Shown here in pieces: positions 11,631 to 19,812 of a stretch of DNA of 23,751 nucleotides. Source of the DNA: a virus; IMG/VR virus record IMGVR_UViG_3300040960_000077, positions 1 to 23,751 of that record; one strand, written 5' to 3'. The translations under genes were made by a program, and so were the position numbers. Numbering within the stretch: position 1 is the stretch's first letter; each line of letters opens with the position of its first letter. Under the pieces are notes generated by a model. The model searched no databases, had not been told where the DNA came from, and was given only the letters and a program-made list of their open reading frames with translations.

Positions 11631-14078
11631 ATGGCAAGACTGATTGAGAGTATGCCTACTTATAAAGATGAAGTAGAGCATGAAAAAGAGATGAGGAATT
11701 TAGGTTCTAATAGGACTAATAAAAGACTTCAATCTCATGTAGAACGAGAAGAAGAAAGTGTTACTAGTTACGGGAAAATAATGGTAGCAAACACTATAAG
11801 ACCTTTAGCAAAAGCTATTGCTGAATGGGTAGAGGAACAATCACAAAAAACAATAGGTAAACCATCTATTGCCTTCCTGAAAATGTGTGAAGTAGAACCT
11901 GAAATATTAGCTTTAATTACTGGTAAACACATAATCAATACAATTACACAATACAAACCATTAACCGCAACGTGCATATCATTGGGCGGTAAAGTTGAAA
12001 CTGAAATTAGTCTTAGAAATTTTAAATTTTTAAATCCTGATTTGTACCAAACAGTTAAACAAGATTTAGATAAAAGAAGTTTTAACTACACTTACAAAAG
12101 AAGAAAACTAAGAGAAAGTGCTAAGCGTGATGAGGTGATGAAATGGGAAGAATGGAGTACACCTGTTAAATTACATGTAGGACTTAGATTAGTTGAGCTT
12201 ATGATTTATGCTACAGGTTTAATTGAGATAAGCACAGAGACTGTAAAACATAAAAAAGCTAAAATCATAAAACAAACAGAGACTACTAGAGAATGGATTA
12301 AGAATAGAAATAGTTTTAATGAATTACTTAATCCTGAATACTTACCGACAGTTATGCCGCCGAAGTTATGGAGTACAGTTGTAGGTGGTGGCTATTGGAC
12401 TAAAGAGTTGCCTGAGCTTGAGCTTGTTAAACAAAAAAACAAGAAATACAAAAAAGAGTTAGAAAACTATGACATGCCTGAAGTGTATGATGCTGTTAAT
12501 ACTATGCAGGCTACACCGTTTAAGATTAACACATTTATTTTACGTGTTATGCAGGAAGCGTGGGACAAAGGGTTAGCTGTTGGTGGTATGCCACCTAACA
12601 CTAATTATGATATTCCAAACAAACCACATGACATTGAAACTAATGTTGAAAGTAGAAGAGACTGGAAAAGAAAAGCTGTAATGGCTCACACAGAAAATGC
12701 TAGAATGTTTTCTAAACGTTTACTGTATGCTAAAATTATATGGCTTGCACAAAAGTTTAAAGATTATGCAACGTTATATTTTCCATTGCAATTAGACTTT
12801 AGAGGCAGAGCTTATTGTGTGCCGGCGTTTTTAAACTATCAGTCTATTGGTGGTGCTAAAGCTTTATTGTCTTTTGCACAAGGTAAAGCAATCACAAAAG
12901 AAAACAAAGGTGATTACTGGTTAGCTGTGCATGGTGCCAACATGTACGGTCAAGATAAAATATCTTTTAGTGACCGTGTTAAATGGACTGAGGATAATGA
13001 AGCTTGGATTATAAAATGTGCTGAAGACCCAATGTCAAATAGACAATGGGAAGATGCATCTAATCCATTTCAATTTTTATCTTTTTGTGATGAATGGAAA
13101 AGATTTAAAGAACAAGGATATGGATTTGTCTCTCATATACCTGTGAACGTAGACGGTTCTTGTAATGGTCTACAGATTTATTCTTTAATGTTAAGAGACA
13201 GTAAAGCAGGTAAGTTAGTTAATTGTTTACCTAGTGATACACCACAAGACATTTACCAATTAGTTGCTAATGCAGTTATTGAGAAATTAAAAAAAGATGC
13301 AGCAGAAAATAAACCTTTTGCTCAGTTGTGGTTAGACTATGGAGTTAAACGTTCAACTACTAAAAGAAGTATTATGACTATCTGTTATGGTTCAACTAGA
13401 TATTCATGTACAGACTTTGTAATTGAAGACTTAACTAAACGTAAAGACAAAGGTGAAAACCATCCATTTCAAGATGAGATATTCAAACCGGCTAGTTATC
13501 TAGCGTCTGTCATATGGGACAGTATTGGTGATAATTTGAAGTCTGCAAGAATTGGTATGGATTACTTACAAACCATTGCTAGGATAGTTGCTAAAGAACA
13601 ACTTCCAGTGCACTGGGTAACACCTGTTGGCTTTCCTGTTTATCAGTCATATCCTGAGATGAAGTCTAAAAGAGTTAAAGCTATGTTGATGGGTGAAGTT
13701 ATCAAACCTAGAATTAACACAGAGACTGACTTGACGGACAAGTTGAGAATGGGCAATGGAGTGGCTCCTAATGTTGTTCACTCAGTAGACAGTGCCGCTA
13801 TGATGAAAACTGTTAACACTGCATACAAAAATGGTATTACTAATTTTTGTAACGTGCATGATAGTTTTGGCACAACAGCCGGTGATGTTGAAACACTTAA
13901 TAAATCTATTAGAGAAGCTTTTATTGAGATGTTTACTAAGAATGACATACTAGAAGATTTTAGAAATGACGTTCTTAGACAATTACCATTAGAGTTACAC
14001 GACAAATTACCTGAAGCTCCCGCCAAAGGTGATTTGGATATTCAACAATTGCGGGACAGTGAGTTCTTTTTTGCATAG
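11631..14078 (+). CDS. T7-like DNA-directed RNA polymerase (single subunit)
   Basis: 815 residues (T7 gp1 is 883). It transcribes the middle and late phage genes from phage promoters. Motifs in order: DFRGRAYCVPAF; VDGSCNGLQIYS with the metal-binding D508 (T7 D537); TTKRSIMTICYGS with K578 and Y586 (T7 K631 and Y639, same spacing); and NVHDSFGT with H743 and the second metal-binding D744 (T7 H811, D812). The C-terminus LRDSEFFFA matches the T7 ending DFAFA style that contributes to the active site. All catalytic residues are present, so the enzyme should be active. AAGGAG (11618-11623) precedes the ATG. The N-terminal and specificity-loop parts are diverged, so the promoter should differ from T7's. 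Confidence 0.98.
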   Translation: MARLIESMPTYKDEVEHEKEMRNLGSNRTNKRLQSHVEREEESVTSYGKIMVANTIRPLAKAIAEWVEEQSQKTIGKPSIAFLKMCEVEPEILALITGKHIINTITQYKPLTATCISLGGKVETEISLRNFKFLNPDLYQTVKQDLDKRSFNYTYKRRKLRESAKRDEVMKWEEWSTPVKLHVGLRLVELMIYATGLIEISTETVKHKKAKIIKQTETTREWIKNRNSFNELLNPEYLPTVMPPKLWSTVVGGGYWTKELPELELVKQKNKKYKKELENYDMPEVYDAVNTMQATPFKINTFILRVMQEAWDKGLAVGGMPPNTNYDIPNKPHDIETNVESRRDWKRKAVMAHTENARMFSKRLLYAKIIWLAQKFKDYATLYFPLQLDFRGRAYCVPAFLNYQSIGGAKALLSFAQGKAITKENKGDYWLAVHGANMYGQDKISFSDRVKWTEDNEAWIIKCAEDPMSNRQWEDASNPFQFLSFCDEWKRFKEQGYGFVSHIPVNVDGSCNGLQIYSLMLRDSKAGKLVNCLPSDTPQDIYQLVANAVIEKLKKDAAENKPFAQLWLDYGVKRSTTKRSIMTICYGSTRYSCTDFVIEDLTKRKDKGENHPFQDEIFKPASYLASVIWDSIGDNLKSARIGMDYLQTIARIVAKEQLPVHWVTPVGFPVYQSYPEMKSKRVKAMLMGEVIKPRINTETDLTDKLRMGNGVAPNVVHSVDSAAMMKTVNTAYKNGITNFCNVHDSFGTTAGDVETLNKSIREAFIEMFTKNDILEDFRNDVLRQLPLELHDKLPEAPAKGDLDIQQLRDSEFFFA

Positions 14079-14081
14079 CAT

Positions 14082-14101
14082 TAAAGTACCCATAGTAGAA
14101 T
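14082..14101 (+). promoter_or_regulatory. Candidate phage promoter motif, copy 4, upstream of SSB
   Basis: TAAAGTACCCATAGTAGAAT, in the 35-base gap between the RNA polymerase and SSB genes. It shares ACCCATAG or CCCATAGTAGA with copies 2 and 3. It runs into GGAGAAAC, the ribosome binding site for the ATG at 14114. It would start transcription of the replication operon. Confidence 0.55.
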
Positions 14102-14113
14102 GGAGAAACACAT

Positions 14114-14731
14114 ATGAAAAATAATTATGTTAAGATTGTAAGTCCTGAAGGCGTGTCACAGTATGCATGGTTAACAAAACCTGATACTAAGTTTGACAAA
14201 GATGGACATTACAAAGTAAATCTTGTAGTGCCTACTGACAAGGCTTCTTCATTGATTAAACAGATTGATGAAGAAATTAAAAAGAGTGTTGAGATTGCCA
14301 AAGAAAAAAATAAAGGCAAAGCTGTTAAACAAGCTAACGCTCCTTATGAAGAAGAGGTAGATGAAAACGGTAAACCTACTGGAAACACTATCTTTAAGTT
14401 TAAAAGAAAAGCACAAATAATTTCTGCTGATGGAAAAGTTATTCCATTTAAAGTAGCTTTATTTGATAGCTCTGGTAAACCTTTAGTTGATGCTAACGTT
14501 TGGTCTGGTAGTGAGATGAAAGTTAGCGCTGAGTTAGTTCACTGGTTCACTGCAATGGCAGGTGCAGGCGTAAGTCTGAGATTAAGAGCAGTGCAAATAA
14601 CTAAATTAGTTGAAGGTGGTGCCGGCAATGCTGAAGGCTACGGCTTTGACAAAGTTGAAGGTGGCTACGAAGCTCCAGAAAGTGTAAACACAAATGTGGT
14701 ACAAGAAGAAAGCGCAGAAGCTGACTTCTAA
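14114..14731 (+). CDS. Single-stranded DNA-binding protein (T7 gp2.5-like)
   Basis: 205 residues (T7 gp2.5 is 232). The N-terminal part is an OB-fold-like domain with YAWLTKPDTKFDKDGHYKV and, later, FKVALFDSSGKPLVDANVW, then ELVHWFTAMAGAGVSLRL. The last residues are EESAEADF: an acidic tail ending in Phe, as in gp2.5, where it contacts the DNA polymerase and primase-helicase. Position directly after the RNA polymerase and before endonuclease I also agrees. GGAG (14102-14105) sits ahead of the ATG. The last 38 bases overlap the endonuclease gene in another frame. Confidence 0.92.
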   Translation: MKNNYVKIVSPEGVSQYAWLTKPDTKFDKDGHYKVNLVVPTDKASSLIKQIDEEIKKSVEIAKEKNKGKAVKQANAPYEEEVDENGKPTGNTIFKFKRKAQIISADGKVIPFKVALFDSSGKPLVDANVWSGSEMKVSAELVHWFTAMAGAGVSLRLRAVQITKLVEGGAGNAEGYGFDKVEGGYEAPESVNTNVVQEESAEADF

Positions 14732-15107
14732 ACAAGTTGGTTTACGTTATGGTTTTAGGTCAGGCTTAGAAGAAGCAATTGCTTCTGAGCTTGATACTAA
14801 AAACATTCAATATAAGTTTGAAGAAACAAAACTTAACTATGTTAAACCACAAAAGGTGCACACATACACACCTGACTTTTATCTAGTTCAGTCTGACATT
14901 TACATTGAGACTAAAGGTTATTTTACTTCTCAAGACCGTCAGAAAATGCGTCTTATAAAAGAACAGCATCCTGAGCTAGATATTAGATTTATATTTAGTA
15001 ATTCAAAAACAAGAATAAGTAAAAAATCAAAAACAACATATGGCATGTGGTGTGATAAATACGGTTTTAAGTATGCAGACAAACATGTCCCGAAAGAATG
15101 GTTATGA
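14694..15107 (+). CDS. Endonuclease I, Holliday junction resolvase (T7 gp3-like)
   Basis: 137 residues (T7 gp3 is 149). It resolves branched DNA before packaging and helps to degrade host DNA. Conserved signature: FRSGLEEAI with E26 (T7 E20), HTYTPDFYL with D61 (T7 D55), and YIETKGYF with E72 and K74 (T7 E65, K67), the PD-(D/E)XK active site. QHPELDIRFIFS and FKYADKHVPKEWL also match T7 closely. The only usable start is the ATG at 14694, inside the SSB gene, with no strong ribosome binding site, so translation is probably coupled to SSB. The stop overlaps the amidase start (ATGA). Confidence 0.96.
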   Translation: MWYKKKAQKLTSKQVGLRYGFRSGLEEAIASELDTKNIQYKFEETKLNYVKPQKVHTYTPDFYLVQSDIYIETKGYFTSQDRQKMRLIKEQHPELDIRFIFSNSKTRISKKSKTTYGMWCDKYGFKYADKHVPKEWL

Positions 15108-15529
15108 ACAATTTAAGAAAAGAAACTAAATACATTGTTGTCCATTCAACAAATACAAATCCTACACAAAATTTAGATGTTAAAGATTTAGACAAGCAAC
15201 ATAGAAAAGAGGGTTTATTCTCTTGCGCTTTTCATAAAGTTATTAAAAGAGACGGGTCTGTACAAGACGGTCGCGACATAATGATAGCCGGCGCACATAT
15301 TGAAACAGATGTTGTCTTGTCTAATAAAAATTCTATTGGCATTTGTCTAGTTGGTGGACAGAATGTTGATGGACAACCTGATTGTAATTTTACTTTCAAA
15401 CAATATGAGAGTTTAGTTAAACTCATAGATGTTTTAAAAGCCGATTACAAAGAGGTTGAAGTTGTTGGTCATAGAGATGTGACTAACTCCTCATGTCCGC
15501 AGTTTGATGTAAAAGAATTGCTGACATAG
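15104..15529 (+). CDS. N-acetylmuramoyl-L-alanine amidase-like protein (T7 gp3.5-like), probably catalytically altered
   Basis: 141 residues (T7 lysozyme is 151). The start at 15104 forms ATGA with the endonuclease stop; an ATG at 15098 is an alternative. The amidase_2 fold is clear: YIVVHSTNTNP, HKVIKRDGSVQDGRD, IGICLVGG, VVGHRDVTNSSCPQFD. The three zinc ligands of T7 are kept: H14 (H17), H123 (H122) and C131 (C130). Two residues essential for T7 amidase activity differ: Y46 is F43 and K128 is S129, with spacing that makes the alignment unambiguous. T7 lysozyme also inhibits the phage RNA polymerase, a separable function. This copy may mainly do that, with the GH24 lysozyme doing lysis. The functional split is inference. 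Confidence 0.92.
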   Translation: MNNLRKETKYIVVHSTNTNPTQNLDVKDLDKQHRKEGLFSCAFHKVIKRDGSVQDGRDIMIAGAHIETDVVLSNKNSIGICLVGGQNVDGQPDCNFTFKQYESLVKLIDVLKADYKEVEVVGHRDVTNSSCPQFDVKELLT

Positions 15530-15540
15530 TTTGTTTGTTG

Positions 15541-15566
15541 CCTACTGGGTAGAAATACTCAGTAGG
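15541..15566 (+). terminator. Perfect hairpin with GAAA tetraloop between amidase and primase-helicase
   Basis: CCTACTGGGTA (15541-15551) pairs with TACTCAGTAGG (15556-15566) over 11 positions (one G-T), closed by GAAA. GNRA tetraloops are very stable. It sits in a 68-base gap in an otherwise tightly packed operon. No T run follows (TTAAACCC), so it may be a pausing or processing element or an mRNA stabiliser rather than a classical terminator. Confidence 0.6.
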
Positions 15567-15597
15567 TTAAACCCAAAATATTAAGGCAAAAAATTTT

Positions 15598-17202
15598 ATG
15601 GAAAATACTGAAAGTACGTTTTTATATCATTCACATTGTGATGAGTGCGGTTCTAGTGACGCTAATTCTGTCTATGATGATGGACACACTTATTGCTTTT
15701 CATGTAACACATTAAAAAAAGGAGTAGAAGACTTGAACAAACAAACAAACACACAAGAACCAAGTAAAGATTTTATTTCAGGTAATGTATCTGCATTATC
15801 AAAAAGAAATATTGACTTTAACACAGCACAAAAATTTAATTATCAAACCGGTGCATGGTTTGGTAGACCATGTCAGATTGCAAACTACTATGATAAAGAT
15901 AAACAATTAGTAGCACAAAAATTAAGATACCCTGATAAAACATTTCAGTGGTTAGGTGACGCAAAAAAAGCAGGCTTGTTTGGACAACACCTGTGGCGTG
16001 ACGGTGGTAAAATGTGTATCATAACTGAAGGTGAGATAGACGCTTTATCAGTATCAAGAATAAATCAAAATAAATTTCCCGTAGTAAGTATTAAGACAGG
16101 CGCACAAGGTGCCAAAAAAGATATACAAAAAGAATTAGAATGGCTTGAAAGATTTGAGACAGTAGTTCTTTTGTTTGACCAAGATGAACATGGACAGAAA
16201 GCAGCGTTAGAATGTGCTAAATTATTTTCACCTAACAAAGCTAAGATTTGTACAATACCATTAAAGGATGCAAACGAAATGTTATTAGCTAATAAAGCTA
16301 AAGAGTTAACAGATTGTATCTGGTCAAGTAAACCTTATAGACCTGATGGAATAGTATTGGGTTCAGATTTATGGAATGAAATACAAAAAGAAGATAATCA
16401 TGTTACAGTTCCATATCCATTTGATTGCTTAAATATAAAAACACATGGACTACGTAAAGGTGAGCTAGTTACTATCACTGCCGGAAGTGGTGTAGGTAAA
16501 TCTAGTTTTTGTAGGCACGTAGCATTAAACTTATTAAAAAATAATTACACTGTAGGTTACATTGCATTAGAAGAAAGTATTAAACGTAGTGCACTTGGTA
16601 TCATGGGTGTTGAATTAAAAAAACCATTACATTTAACAAGAGAGGGTATTAGTGAAGAAGACTTATTTAAAACGTTTAACAATACTGTGGGCAGTGGCAA
16701 CTTTTATCTTTACAATCATTTTGGTTCAACAGTTGCAGATAACCTGCTCTCTAAAATAAGATATTTAGCTAAAGCATGTAATGTAGATTATGTAATTCTT
16801 GACCATTTACACATGGCTTTGTCTGCATTAGGTGATGCTAATACAAATGATGAACGTAAACTTATAGATTATTTTGTTTCTAAGTTAAGAACATTAGTAG
16901 AAGAAACTGGTATTGGTTTAATATTAGTATCTCATTTATCAAGAACAAAAGATGGTAACAAAGGTTATGAAGATGGCGTTCAAGTATCAATGAATAGTCT
17001 TAGAGGAAGTCAATCCATAGCTCAATTGAGTGATATGGTATTAGCTTTGTCCAGAGATTTACAATCAGAAAATAATATTGCACAAGTAAATGTATTGAAA
17101 AATAGATTTAGTGGTGAGACTGGTAAAGCATGTAGTCTTAGATATGATTTAGAAACTGGTTGTTTATCAGAAGTACAAGCGGAGACTGTTGATGACTTCT
17201 AA
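15598..17202 (+). CDS. Primase-helicase (T7 gp4-like)
   Basis: 534 residues (T7 gp4A is 566). It primes lagging-strand synthesis and unwinds DNA as a hexamer. The N-terminal zinc finger has C14, C17, C33 and C36 (HCDECGSS, YCFSCNT). The TOPRIM primase core shows ITEGEIDAL with E144 and LLFDQDEHG with D194. The RecA-like helicase has Walker A TAGSGVGKSS (294-303), Walker B VILDHLH (399-405), the sensor LVSHLSRT (443-450) and an arginine-finger region NRFSGETG (502-509). The C-terminus is acidic and ends in DDF, like the tail of gp4 that touches the polymerase. All key residues are present. The zinc finger is encoded from the only start seen, with no short second form evident. Confidence 0.97.
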   Translation: MENTESTFLYHSHCDECGSSDANSVYDDGHTYCFSCNTLKKGVEDLNKQTNTQEPSKDFISGNVSALSKRNIDFNTAQKFNYQTGAWFGRPCQIANYYDKDKQLVAQKLRYPDKTFQWLGDAKKAGLFGQHLWRDGGKMCIITEGEIDALSVSRINQNKFPVVSIKTGAQGAKKDIQKELEWLERFETVVLLFDQDEHGQKAALECAKLFSPNKAKICTIPLKDANEMLLANKAKELTDCIWSSKPYRPDGIVLGSDLWNEIQKEDNHVTVPYPFDCLNIKTHGLRKGELVTITAGSGVGKSSFCRHVALNLLKNNYTVGYIALEESIKRSALGIMGVELKKPLHLTREGISEEDLFKTFNNTVGSGNFYLYNHFGSTVADNLLSKIRYLAKACNVDYVILDHLHMALSALGDANTNDERKLIDYFVSKLRTLVEETGIGLILVSHLSRTKDGNKGYEDGVQVSMNSLRGSQSIAQLSDMVLALSRDLQSENNIAQVNVLKNRFSGETGKACSLRYDLETGCLSEVQAETVDDF

Positions 17203-17437
17203 TCTAACAATTAAAAAAAGAAAAAGAAAATCAAAAGCAGAAAATGAAACTGTCTCTTGGACATTCTACGTTTTATCAGCAGTTAAAAAAGCTAAAGACA
17301 GTCCAACACCTGTAGTTATAGATGTGGCTAAAGAAAGTTCTGCTACATTAATACAAGATGCTCTTATGGCATTGGCTATGAATGGTGAAGACGCAGCATG
17401 GAACGTAGATATAAAACTACACAAACACGTACATTAA
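17192..17437 (+). CDS. Unknown protein between helicase and polymerase genes (81 residues)
   Basis: The ATG at 17192 overlaps the helicase gene by 11 bases; a TTG just before it is a possible but less likely start. The N-terminus is very basic (IKKRKRKSKAEN), and the rest is an alpha/beta sequence (VSWTFYVLSAVKKA, PVVIDVAKES, LIQDALMALAM). It could bind nucleic acid through the basic patch. No family is recognised. The position suggests a replication accessory. Confidence 0.7.
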   Translation: MTSNLTIKKRKRKSKAENETVSWTFYVLSAVKKAKDSPTPVVIDVAKESSATLIQDALMALAMNGEDAAWNVDIKLHKHVH

Positions 17438-17438
17438 T

Positions 17439-17720
17439 ATGAAACTACCTACAATAAATAAAAAAGTATTAGACGCTAAATTTGTTTTATGTCATTGGGT
17501 TGATATAAACTCTGATGCTTCTTGGACTACTTTAGAAAAAGCTAGACAAAGTAAACCAACTATTTGTGTTAGTACAGGTTGGTTAATTAAAGAAGATAAA
17601 GATGTGCACATTCTTTGTGGTGATATTAACTTTGAAGATGACGGCACCTTAGCTGATGTTGGTAACGTGACAACAATTCCAAGTGTAAATATAATTAAAA
17701 AGAAAGTTATTAAAATATGA
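17439..17720 (+). CDS. Conserved-type phage protein of unknown function (93 residues)
   Basis: Starts one base after the preceding stop. The sequence LCHWVDINSDASWTTLEKA, then KPTICVSTGWLIKEDKDV and TTIPSVNIIKK, follows a pattern I associate with a widespread small phage protein: VxWxD, then W, KP, SxGWL, and a closing IP. Its role is not known to me. It overlaps the DNA polymerase start by four bases (ATGA), so the two are probably coupled. Confidence 0.72.
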   Translation: MKLPTINKKVLDAKFVLCHWVDINSDASWTTLEKARQSKPTICVSTGWLIKEDKDVHILCGDINFEDDGTLADVGNVTTIPSVNIIKKKVIKI

Positions 17721-19450
17721 AATATATTTTTGATATAGAAACAGATGGTCTTTTTGATGTGTGTACTAAAATACATTGTCTTGTTTTAAAAGATGTAGAT
17801 AACAATAAGATATTATCTTTGTCAGTTGATGAAGCATTAGATAAATTATCTAAAGCTGATGTTATTATTGGACACAATATTATTAAGTTTGATATTCCAG
17901 TTATTAAAAAATTATATCCCAACTTTAAAACTGAGGCAAAAATTTTTGATACACTTGTAGCAACAAGATTGTTGTTTCCGGATGTAAAAGAAAAAGATTT
18001 TCAACGTAAAGATTTTCCTAGAGATTGTATTGGAAGACACAGTTTAAAAGCTTGGGGTAATAGAATAGGAAACTATAAAGCTGAGTTTGATACTGATTGG
18101 AAAACATTTACACCTGAGATGTTAGAGTATTGTAAACAAGATGTGGAAGTAACTTACAATCTTTATAAAATGATTGAAGAAAAAACATACTCACAACAAG
18201 CTATGGATTTAGAACACAATGTAGCTCAATTAATTTACAATCAAGAAGTTTATGGTTTTACTTTTAATACTGAAAAAGCAAGAAGTCTTTACTCAGCATT
18301 AAATGGTAGAAGACATATGTTAGAAAGTGAATTGCAAGATTTATTTCCACCTGAAACAGAAAGAATACCTTTTATTCCTAAGGTTAATAATAAATCTAAA
18401 GGTTACATTAAAGGTAAAGTATTCTATAAAGAAAAAACTATTGTCTTTAATCCATCTAGCAGACAACACATTGCTAGTAGATTAATAAATAAATATAATT
18501 GGAAACCTAGTATTTATACTGATGATGGTACACCTAAATTAGATGAAACTATTTTAGAAAGTTTACCATATCCTGAAGCTGAAATATTATGTGAGCATTT
18601 TTTATTAGATAAAAGAATTGGTCAGTTAGCTACTGGCGCTCAAGCTTGGTTAAAGCATGAGAAGAATAATAAAATACATGGTACTTGCAATACTAATTCA
18701 ACAGTAACTGCAAGAGCAACTCATTCTTATCCTAACATGGCACAGATACCTAGTGTATCAGTACCTTATGGTAAAGAATGTAGAGCATTATTTACGGTTC
18801 CAACTGGTAAAAAACTTGTAGGCATTGATGTCTCAGGTTTAGAAGTGAGAATGTTGGCTCACTATATGGCTAGGTATGATAATGGTAAATACGCTAAGGT
18901 TGTTTTAGATGGTGACATACACTCTGAAACACAAACGTTAGCCGGTTTAGATAGCCGAGACCTAGCCAAAAGATTTTACTACTGTTTTTTATATGGTGGT
19001 GGAGTAACAAAGATAGCTTCAGTAACTGGTAAGACTGTTCCTCAAGCATCTAAGATTAAGAAAAGGTTCTTAAATAATTTACCTGCATTAAGTAAATTAA
19101 TTGAGGATGTACAACAAGCGGCTGAACGTGGTTACTTAACAGGTCTTGATAAAAGAAAAGTTAAAGTACGTTCTTCTCATGCCGCGCTAAATACTTTATT
19201 ACAAAGTTCCGGCGCATTGGTTTGTAAACAATGGTTGGTAGAGTTTGACAAAGTAATAAAACAAATACCACATGCACAACAAGTTGTCTGGGTGCATGAT
19301 GAAATACAAGTTGAGTGTCTTGAAAAAGATGCAGAGCAAGTTGGGCAACTAGCAGTAAAAGCAATCAAAGACACTGGTGAGTATTTTAATTTAAGATTAC
19401 CGCTAACTGGTGAATATAAAATAGGAGACAACTGGAGTGAAACACACTAA
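17717..19450 (+). CDS. Family A DNA polymerase (T7 gp5-like)
   Basis: 577 residues (T7 gp5 is 704). The 3'-5' proofreading domain has FDIETDG with D6 and E8, GHNIIKFDIP with D59, and YCKQDVEVTYNLY with D142. The polymerase domain has motif A VGIDVSGLEVR with D371 (T7 D475), motif B SRDLAKRFYYCFLYGGG with R414, K418 and Y422 (T7 R518, K522, Y526), and motif C WVHDEIQVE with D528 (T7 D654). It should be active in both functions. The exonuclease-to-palm interval is 72 residues shorter than in T7. The stretch just before VFNPSSRQH, where T7 carries its 76-residue thioredoxin-binding insertion, is reduced, so use of host thioredoxin is doubtful. Confidence 0.97.
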   Translation: MKYIFDIETDGLFDVCTKIHCLVLKDVDNNKILSLSVDEALDKLSKADVIIGHNIIKFDIPVIKKLYPNFKTEAKIFDTLVATRLLFPDVKEKDFQRKDFPRDCIGRHSLKAWGNRIGNYKAEFDTDWKTFTPEMLEYCKQDVEVTYNLYKMIEEKTYSQQAMDLEHNVAQLIYNQEVYGFTFNTEKARSLYSALNGRRHMLESELQDLFPPETERIPFIPKVNNKSKGYIKGKVFYKEKTIVFNPSSRQHIASRLINKYNWKPSIYTDDGTPKLDETILESLPYPEAEILCEHFLLDKRIGQLATGAQAWLKHEKNNKIHGTCNTNSTVTARATHSYPNMAQIPSVSVPYGKECRALFTVPTGKKLVGIDVSGLEVRMLAHYMARYDNGKYAKVVLDGDIHSETQTLAGLDSRDLAKRFYYCFLYGGGVTKIASVTGKTVPQASKIKKRFLNNLPALSKLIEDVQQAAERGYLTGLDKRKVKVRSSHAALNTLLQSSGALVCKQWLVEFDKVIKQIPHAQQVVWVHDEIQVECLEKDAEQVGQLAVKAIKDTGEYFNLRLPLTGEYKIGDNWSETH

Positions 19451-19805
19451 AGCACAACCACATTTTGATAAAGATTTAAAGTTTGGTCAACAATATGAAA
19501 ATGAATTTCAAGAAGCTGTAGAAGGTAAGCTTGAATGTAAGACTGACAGACTTTGTCAAAAAACAGGTAACGTTTATATTGAAACAGAAAGTAGAGGTAA
19601 ACCTTCTGGTATTAACACAACACAATCAAGGAACTATGCTATTTGTTTATGGACAGAAAAAAGAACAGACCAAGTATGGGTTATGATACCAACAGCACAT
19701 CTTAAAAAACTTATGGTTAAGTACCCTATTAAAAAGGGTGGTGATAACTGGACAAGTAAAGGACACATAATTCCAAAAGAAGATTTATTAACATTTGATA
19801 TATAG
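19437..19805 (+). CDS. PD-(D/E)XK-like phage protein, possible nuclease
   Basis: 122 residues with a GTG start at 19437 overlapping the polymerase gene by 14 bases, ten bases after AGGAG (19422-19426). The core KLECKTDRLCQKTGNVYIE, then ESRGKPSGINTTQS, is a known type of small phage protein with a restriction-enzyme-like fold. E33 and K35 form the ExK part, and E21 or E23 may complete the site. The classic upstream PD is not obvious, so catalysis is uncertain. A nuclease helping degrade host DNA or process replication intermediates would fit between the polymerase and exonuclease genes. Confidence 0.72.
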   Translation: MKHTKAQPHFDKDLKFGQQYENEFQEAVEGKLECKTDRLCQKTGNVYIETESRGKPSGINTTQSRNYAICLWTEKRTDQVWVMIPTAHLKKLMVKYPIKKGGDNWTSKGHIIPKEDLLTFDI

Positions 19806-19812
19806 GAGAAAC

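Noticed and set aside
19719-19738. A fifth promoter-like motif (TTAAGTACCCTATTAAAA)
   Set aside because: It matches only the AAGTACCC part, lies inside a coding region at KYPIKK, and lacks the second half of the motif.
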